Source of the DNA: Fragilaria radians
Taxonomy: Eukaryota > Bacillariophyta > Fragilariophyceae > Fragilariales > Fragilariaceae
Reading direction: 5' to 3'
Assembly: GCA_900642245.1 (NCBI GenBank)
Contig: CAAAJI010000164.1
Coordinates: 92,983-104,782, forward strand
DNA length: 11,800 nt
The notes under the pieces are model-generated. The model was not told the origin of the DNA and made no database searches. It worked only from the letters and a program-made list of their open reading frames with translations. Each line of letters opens with the position of its first letter. Position 1 is the first letter of the stretch. A program made the position numbers and the translations under genes. This document shows, in pieces, positions 7,500-11,800 of the stretch.

Positions 7500-8410
7500 T
7501 AAAGGAAGGACTTGAAGCCTAGCAAGAAACCTATGAGTGAAGGATACCATCCTGAAATAGATGACACACCATTATACACTGTTAAAGACTCGGCTAGGTA
7601 TAGGTCCCTCATAGGTTGTTGCATTTGGATGATTGTTTTAGGAAGATTTGATATTACTTATGCAACTTCAGCCACAAGCAGATTCAATATGGCACCAAGG
7701 GAAGGTCATTTGAAGGCAGCAAAAAGGATTGTGGTTTACCTAAAGATATTTCCAAAAGGAGAGTCATCATAGATACATCATATCCAAGTCACTCTAAATA
7801 TCCTGTTGAAGACCATCCTAGTTGGAAAGATTTTTATCCAGATGCTGAAGAAGTGAGATACCTAATGAACCTTCTATGTCAAATAGACCAAAGGTTCGGA
7901 TAACTTTTATGTAGATGCTGACCATGCACATGATTTAGTGACTAGAAGATCTATCACAGGCATCCTAGTCATGTTGAACAATACTCCTACTCGATGGGTC
8001 TTTAAATATCAAAAGAATGTAGAAACTTCAACTTATGGTTCAGAGTTAGTTGCAGCAAGAATAGCTACAGATTTCATAGTGGAAATACATTTCATGCTTA
8101 GGTCATAAGGTGTGAATTTAGAAGGACCAACATGGATAATAGGTGATAATATGTATGTAGTTTTTAAATATATCAGTTCTTTAGAGCGTCTTGAAGAAGA
8201 TGCATATCGCAATAGCTTACCATAGAGTACGTGGGGCCATTGCAGCTAAAGCAATGAAGTTTGCGTATATAAAGAGTGAATAGAATGTCAGTGACATTCT
8301 GACAAAGCCCTTCATTATCGATAGATTCCATTATTTAGTCGAGAAGTGGTTATTTCGGGTACCGGAGATACAGAAGCAAAAGATATTTAGGATATTAAGA
8401 GAAAATTAGG
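7500..8410 (+). mobile_element. Ty1/copia remnant B: end of reverse transcriptase, RNase H and pol C terminus
   Basis: The frame from 7512 reads LKPSKKPMSEGYHPEIDD, SARYRSLIGCCIWMIVLGRF and SRFNMAPREGHLKAAKRIV, the reverse transcriptase end of a diatom-type copia. After a frameshift near 7765 it continues TSYPSHSKYPVEDHPSWKDF. After a second shift near 7855 it gives RNase H: YVDADHAHDLVTRRSITGIL, STYGSELVAARIATDFIVE and, after an in-frame TAA, IIGDNM. A third shift near 8190 leads to KKMHIAIAYHRVRGAIAAKA and AYIKSE*NVSDILTKPF, ending FHYLVEKWLFRVPE and a stop near 8407-8409. The RNase H acidic residues (DAD, SE, GDN) are kept, but two internal stops and three shifts make it a pseudogene. Its sequence differs clearly from remnant A, so it is a separate lineage. 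Confidence 0.9.
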
Positions 8411-8542
8411 ATACATGTTAAAAAAAATGAAAAAAGTGAAAAAAATTGATATTTATGTCTTAGGAAGATGAAGGTATTACAAGAGGTACCTTCAGATATT
8501 AGGGGATTAGTGAGATATTGTGACTATTCATATACTTTAACT

Positions 8543-8616
8543 TTAAGTGTAGCAAGTGAACTGGTTAAGTAATTTTCTTGATGAAAGTCACCTTGGGTTT
8601 GAGTCCTGGTTTTGAT
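8543..8616 (+). repeat. tRNA-like segment with pol III A and B boxes (possible SINE head or tRNA relic)
   Basis: TAGCAAGTGAACTGG (8550-8564) resembles a tRNA A box. GGTTTGAGTCC (8596-8606) differs from the B-box consensus GGTTCGANTCC at one position. Their start-to-start distance of 46 is close to that in a tRNA. A small TTTC/GAAA anticodon-like stem lies between. The acceptor stem arms do not pair and the T stem is mostly G-T pairs, so a working tRNA is unlikely. Confidence 0.35.
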
Positions 8617-9095
8617 AGATATTTTTATCAACTGATGCTTTACATCTAGTATACGTTAGATTTATCTTTCATTGCACTTTTTTCGGTTGATCCTTGCAAG
8701 GATTCGTTATAGAAGTACATTGGGTATTAAATCTTTGCCATGTTTGAGAACTAAAGGTATATCTTAGAATATCTTTGGCACATCTTAACGGTTGAAAAGA
8801 TTTCTTGGAACGGTAATTCAAGCGATTGAAAGATCACTAAGGAAAGATTTGTTTACTCTAGGAAAGTAATTTATAAGCTCACAATTTGCACAAAATGATA
8901 AGTTATAGTATAATCATTTTATCTTTCCAATTGGTGTCTTATTGTGGACCAATGCTGGTGACAATGCAAACGGTACCCCCTCAAATGTCTGACATTTTAT
9001 TAATATTTATCAACTCACTTCCTTACCTTCTCGGGGTTAGACAACATTATTACCAGTGAGGATCGGGAGGATGACATTGACATAGACTAAATGGA

Positions 9096-9208
9096 AGTTA
9101 TATTTTCCCCAAATAAATAAGATAGTAGCATTATTAGGATTCCAAAAAATAGAAATATTTTCTATTATTTATCTTATTTAGAATTACTTGGGGAAAATGG
9201 ATATAACT
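9096..9208. repeat. Imperfect foldback (inverted) repeat, MITE-like
   Basis: AGTTATATTTTCCCC with AAATAAATAAGATA (9096-9124) is mirrored by TATCTTATTTAGAATTACTT with GGGGAAAATGGATATAACT (9170-9208). A nested inner palindrome AAATAGAAA/TTTCTATT lies at the centre. The right arm motif TTGGGGAAAA(A)TGGAT recurs at 9217-9241, suggesting partial duplication. There are no coding motifs. Confidence 0.6.
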
Positions 9209-9284
9209 AATATTTAGTATTACTATTTGGGGAAAAATGGATGATTACTATTTGAGATGAGTGAAACCTTAGTTTTTCCAATTT

Positions 9285-9350
9285 CGGCGAAAATATATTA
9301 TTCAACCAAAGATACGACTGTCTTTTTTCCCTCGGTCATCATTTTCGCCG
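9285..9350. repeat. Inverted repeat CGGCGAAAAT / ATTTTCGCCG
   Basis: The ten-base arm CGGCGAAAAT (9285-9294) is exactly complementary to ATTTTCGCCG (9341-9350), with 46 bases between. A second short pair, ACTGTC (9317-9322) and GACAGT (9352-9357), overlaps it. Possible hairpin or protein-binding site; function unknown. Confidence 0.5.
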
Positions 9351-9455
9351 CGACAGTTTCCTTACTTTCCTTGTGTTTTCGTTTATTCTTATCAGGTGCT
9401 AGAGAAGGTAATGCTGCAGTATTCTTTTAGTATTGTATTTTTCTTTACTAGGCTG

Positions 9456-9704
9456 CTAAAGAAGATAAATTGATTTCTGTTTTTCTCCTTGGCGGTGGCA
9501 ACTACAGTTGGTGTGGTGAATGGTAGTAGTAATGGTTTGTCTGACTTTGAAGCAATTAAGGTTCATAGTCCTGCTAGAAGTGCTACAAGGTTTACAAATA
9601 ACCGATAGATTATATAAAGTGAGTTGACCGCCATTAGCTTTAGCCATGATATGACCTGACCAGCTTAACTTTGACGAATCTATAGAAAACAAAATAAAAC
9701 GTTA
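9456..9704 (-). other. Unrecognised open frame beside the gypsy remnant
   Basis: A 78-codon minus-strand frame (9692-9456) starts just past the duplicated reverse transcriptase piece. Its sequence (for example SIDSSKLSWSGHIMAKANGG) does not show the expected gypsy RNase H TDAS motif. It may be highly decayed element DNA or unrelated flank. I make no functional call. Confidence 0.25.
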
Positions 9705-9981
9705 GGCGTCATCTTGGGCCTTTTCCCATTTAAGTTAATTATTTTCCTCCCTTATGACTTTTGTAAGTTCCATTAAAGGACCTAATATGTGTGATTGTCG
9801 CTTCCACATTTCACGATAATTAAACTTATCATAGTACTCTTAATCAATTTCTTGTATTGTTGAAAGGCATCATCTTGGGCCTTTTCCCATTTAAATTAAT
9901 TATTTTCCTCCCTAAGGACTTTTGTAAGTTCCATTAAAGGAGCTAATATGTGTGATCGTCGCTTCCACATTTCGCGATAAT
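9705..9981 (-). repeat. 161-bp tandem duplication within gypsy reverse transcriptase
   Basis: 9705-9820 and 9866-9981 are 116-base copies at a period of 161, differing at only a handful of positions. The 45 bases 9821-9865 belong to the first unit. On the minus strand both copies encode YREMWKR(R/Q)SHIL followed by an acidic segment and a TAA. The second copy is out of frame with the first, so the duplication arose in an already inactive element or inactivated it. Confidence 0.9.
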
Positions 9982-10022
9982 GATTAACTAGCCCTAAGGG
10001 TGAGCGCAGGTGCTTCAAGGTC

Positions 10023-10607
10023 TTAGGAGGCTTTTGTTCTGTGTGGAAGATTCATGTGATCAAGTAGGCAATAAAAGTATGGACCAACCTCAGCATCCAA
10101 TTTAGTATCATTGTCCCACTTACAATCAGATGTTGTAATGATCATGTGTATGTAATTGGGTAATGCATCATAAACCATTTCTTGGATGTCATCCGCATGA
10201 ACTTTATTACCTGTTCCCTGTAAATATGTTAATTAACAATGAAACTGGTGAATTGTAATTAGGAGTGTTGCAGTCATTTGACCACTGGGGAGTTCCAAGT
10301 GTCTTTTCATAAATCCTTTTTGTTCCTTCCTTGCAGTTGAACTACAGTAATTAATCACAAACGCTTGTAGTGCCTGTTCAAATGTTTTGTTGTTCCACTC
10401 CTGATGATTACCAGGAAATTTTGACAAGACATTTTGCAGAGGCATTCAACAAAGTAAAAATGAGACGGTTTCTTAGTGTGATGGTTTTGTATACTCGTCA
10501 AGCGTTTCCCTAAATTTGCAATCCCTTGGAATTGGTGCTTGCCAAATTGGATTTTCAGTCACATGGACTTCAAAACCTGTGAACTTGCACGGAATGAGCT
10601 TAGAAAC
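10023..10607 (-). pseudogene. Gypsy-type gag remnant
   Basis: One reading frame runs from about 10607 to the stop at 10025-10023, with only three internal stops (TAA 10475-10473, TGA 10448-10446, TAA 10235-10233). Landmarks are IPCKFTGFEVHVTENPIWQA, MPLQNVLSKFPGNHQEWNNK, YCSSTARKEQKGFMKRHLEL, VHADDIQEMVYDALPNYIHM and ITTSDCKWDNDTKLDAEV. I recognise these as typical of the capsid-like gag of diatom-type gypsy elements. Gag would coat the element RNA. The frame is unusually intact for this window, so this insertion may be younger than the copia relics. It ends at PHRTK, where reverse transcriptase sequence abruptly begins. The family assignment is from memory of similar elements. Confidence 0.68.
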
Positions 10608-11025
10608 CTAGTTAATGAACAATGTTGATTGTTTTGTTGTGCTATGTTAGAAAGTTGACGCTAAGTGAATTCATTCTGCAGGATACAGTGTGATAATTAA
10701 GGTTAGTTTACAAAAACCTAAAAATTATGAGCTAGGAATTTAGACAACAAAAACTAATCTTGGATCTATTGTGAATCTCCATGGACCTCTCTGACTACTA
10801 AATTAGTAGCCTCAGCTCACATCTTGGCATGTCAAGGTAGAGAATATGAATGAAGGCATTAACACATTGACTTGTACTCTACATGAAAAAGAACATTTAT
10901 ATCAGAAGCAACAAACGTGCAATGTGGATTTGTTTTTGTAAATGAATAACTTTGAGAGACTCAAAAGGAAAGAATGTAAAGAACATCAATTTGTGGATAA
11001 ATAGAAATTGTGTGACAGGTGAGGT
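10608..11025. other. Intergenic region between gypsy gag and the DUF2828-like exon
   Basis: I see no gene. On the minus strand it should include the leader and perhaps 5' LTR of the gypsy element, but no LTR end or primer-binding site is clear. CTACTAAATTAGTAG at 10795-10809 is a perfect palindrome with a one-base centre. A 64-codon plus-strand frame at 10952-11146 is opposite the tail of the next gene and has no recognisable features. Confidence 0.45.
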
Positions 11026-11550
11026 CTACAAAAGCAAGAATACCTCAAGTAATTCAAATAGTATCATAGATGTCAAGAATACAGACCAGATGACAGAGCA
11101 TCCTGTTGAGATTATGGCCACACAAGTGGGTAGAATGATAAAGTGATATTGTACTTTTTTCGAACATACAATATTATTATCGCAAGCAGCAATCGCATCA
11201 TATCGGGCGACGTGAAGACTTTCCTTGAGAAGGTAAATTGGTGTCAACAGCTCAAAGTTGCACCCTGACATAAATGCATTAAATGTGGATTGGGAAAATC
11301 CAGAGAGTATACCAACCCCTGGTGTATCCTTACCTGCGGCAAATGTATTGGTACCACTGGCTCGTAGATTCCATAGAATAAGTTTGGGCATGATGAGACC
11401 ACGAGTTCGAAACTTTCTCTTGCGTTTTTTTGTGCCAAACGAGTTTTCCTCACTCGCTTCGTCAAACTGCATATCAGTGAAACAAAACAACATCTCAGGG
11501 ACGCACTTCTTAGGCTTCTTTACCGCCAAAGCTTGTCGAAGTGTCTTAAC
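11026..11550 (-). CDS. C-terminal exon of a DUF2828/DUF7788 (von Willebrand A-like) protein, partial
   Basis: The frame from 11550 reads VKTLRQALAVKKPKKCVPEM, then LFCFTDMQFDEAS, PKLILWNLRASGTNTF, GVGILSGFSQSTFNAFMSG and LLTPIYLLKESLHVARYDAI. These are, in order, the C-terminal motifs of DUF2828/DUF7788 proteins. F-(S/T)-D-M-Q-F-D is the conserved aspartate strand of a vWA-like fold. The exon starts after a strong acceptor, TTTTCACCCCTTTTTCCTACAG (11572-11551), in phase 0, so the 20 codons before it (from an ATG at 11610) are intron. The family normally ends near YDxVRA, here about 11185, yet the frame stays open to 11026. A GTATGT at 11169-11164 could be a donor for a short last intron. Upstream exons, with the rest of the large protein, are not visible in the last 200 bases, so the gene is either off the edge or broken. 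Function of the family is unknown. Confidence 0.72.
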   Translation of the reverse strand, partial: VKTLRQALAVKKPKKCVPEMLFCFTDMQFDEASEENSFGTKKRKRKFRTRGLIMPKLILWNLRASGTNTFAAGKDTPGVGILSGFSQSTFNAFMSGCNFELLTPIYLLKESLHVARYDAIAACDNNIVCSKKVQYHFIILPTCVAIISTGCSVIWSVFLTSMILFELLEVFLLL

Positions 11551-11800
11551 CTGTAGGAAAAGGGGTGAAAATAACAAATTACAAAATATTGTAAAATAGC
11601 GATAAACCAAAAATTATAAGGAATAGTAATTATTCTAGAATCTAGAATAAGAATGAAAGTTCTTGTTGAAGAGAACTTTTGAATCTTCCCAACAAGAATT
11701 GATTGTTGTTCCTATTATTAATAAGGAAACTAGATTATAGGTTTCTCTTTTAATATTTAAGTAGGAAGCATATTAATAGTTTATTCTTTTAGAGCTTAAC
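11551..11800 (-). other. AT-rich probable intron or element with nested hairpins
   Basis: On the minus strand this precedes the DUF2828-like acceptor and shows no exon. It contains a 17-base palindrome ATTCTAGAATCTAGAAT (11632-11648). A stem AAAGTTCT/AGAACTTT (11656-11663 with 11672-11679) follows, and an overlapping alternative stem TTCTTGTTG/CAACAAGAA (about 11660-11698). This density of pairing suggests a foldback element inside a long intron, or debris that broke the gene. Confidence 0.45.

Larger units (their letters stand above)
8401..9455. other. Non-coding region downstream of copia B
   Basis: No gene is supported. The 3' LTR of copia B should begin within about 100-150 bases of 8409. 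Purine-rich runs occur at 8418-8446, and AGGGGATTAG followed by TGAGATATTG occurs near 8500. Either could be a polypurine tract and LTR start, but without a second LTR copy I cannot fix it. The region contains a tRNA-like box pair, a 14-bp palindrome (ATCCTTGCAAGGAT, 8690-8703), a foldback repeat at 9096-9208 and an inverted repeat at 9285-9350. Confidence 0.55.
9705..10607 (-). mobile_element. Decayed Ty3/gypsy LTR retrotransposon, internally deleted (gag joined to end of reverse transcriptase)
   Basis: On the minus strand, 10607 down to about 10028 is a gag-like frame. The frame of 10027-9866 then reads PKTLKHLRSPLGLVNHYREM and WKRRSHILAPLMELT, the hallmark of the reverse transcriptase thumb and connection of gypsy elements. 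Everything normally between, namely the gag end, protease and most of the polymerase, is absent. The last part is duplicated in tandem (9705-9865). Stops and frameshifts run throughout. No LTR or integrase was found, so the element is truncated and inactive. It is in the opposite orientation to the copia remnants at 6842-8410. Confidence 0.82.

Noticed and set aside
8543..8616. A functional tRNA gene (Ser-like TGA anticodon)
   Set aside because: Acceptor stem arms do not pair, the T stem is weak and the base after the anticodon is atypical. Only the box A/B similarity survives.
9456..9692. Gypsy RNase H in the 78-codon minus-strand ORF
   Set aside because: The expected TDAS-type motif and conserved acidic residues are not visible, so position next to the gypsy piece is the only support.
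11258..11599. 113-codon plus-strand frame opposite the DUF2828-like exon
   Set aside because: It is antisense to a frame with clear family motifs and has no recognisable features of its own.
1..11800. A defence system, CRISPR array or bacterial gene cluster
   Set aside because: No repeat-spacer array, operon spacing, ribosome-binding sites or defence protein motifs were seen. The window is eukaryotic with introns and LTR retrotransposons.

Overview
The window looks like AT-rich nuclear DNA of a stramenopile alga, most likely a diatom. This rests on three things: decayed Ty1/copia and Ty3/gypsy retrotransposons whose surviving peptides match the diatom-type lineages I know, a YqgE/AlgH-family gene with a signal peptide ending in an AA|W cleavage context typical of import into a complex (secondary) plastid, and spliceosomal-type intron boundaries. 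I cannot name the species. There is no bacterial operon structure, no CRISPR array and no rRNA gene.

Layout, left to right. 1-1605 (minus) is a decayed copia element in the order gag, protease, pre-integrase zinc region, integrase; it runs off the left edge before its reverse transcriptase. 1606-2906 is mostly unexplained AT-rich DNA with a 33-bp tandem duplication, a perfect small hairpin, a 52-codon ORF and a short TCGATCG repeat cluster. 2907-3826 (plus) is a probable two-exon gene for a basic protein I do not recognise. 3833-5336 is intergenic with a degenerate tandem repeat of about 62 bp. 5337-6302 (minus) is the clearest intact gene, a YqgE/AlgH (UPF0301, DUF179) protein with a plastid-type presequence. 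6842-8400 (plus) holds the 3' ends of two different copia elements joined head to tail. 8401-9704 is non-coding, with a tRNA-like pol III box pair and a foldback repeat. 9705-10607 (minus) is a gypsy element in which gag is fused directly to the end of the reverse transcriptase, followed by a 161-bp tandem duplication. 11026-11550 (minus) is a C-terminal exon of a DUF2828/DUF7788 (von Willebrand A-like) protein behind a strong splice acceptor.

The genes do not form a pathway. The picture is a few host genes separated by old retrotransposon debris of at least two superfamilies. All the elements carry stops and frameshifts, and some carry altered catalytic or metal-binding residues, so none looks able to move by itself. 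All family assignments come from reading translated motifs by eye; no database search was run.
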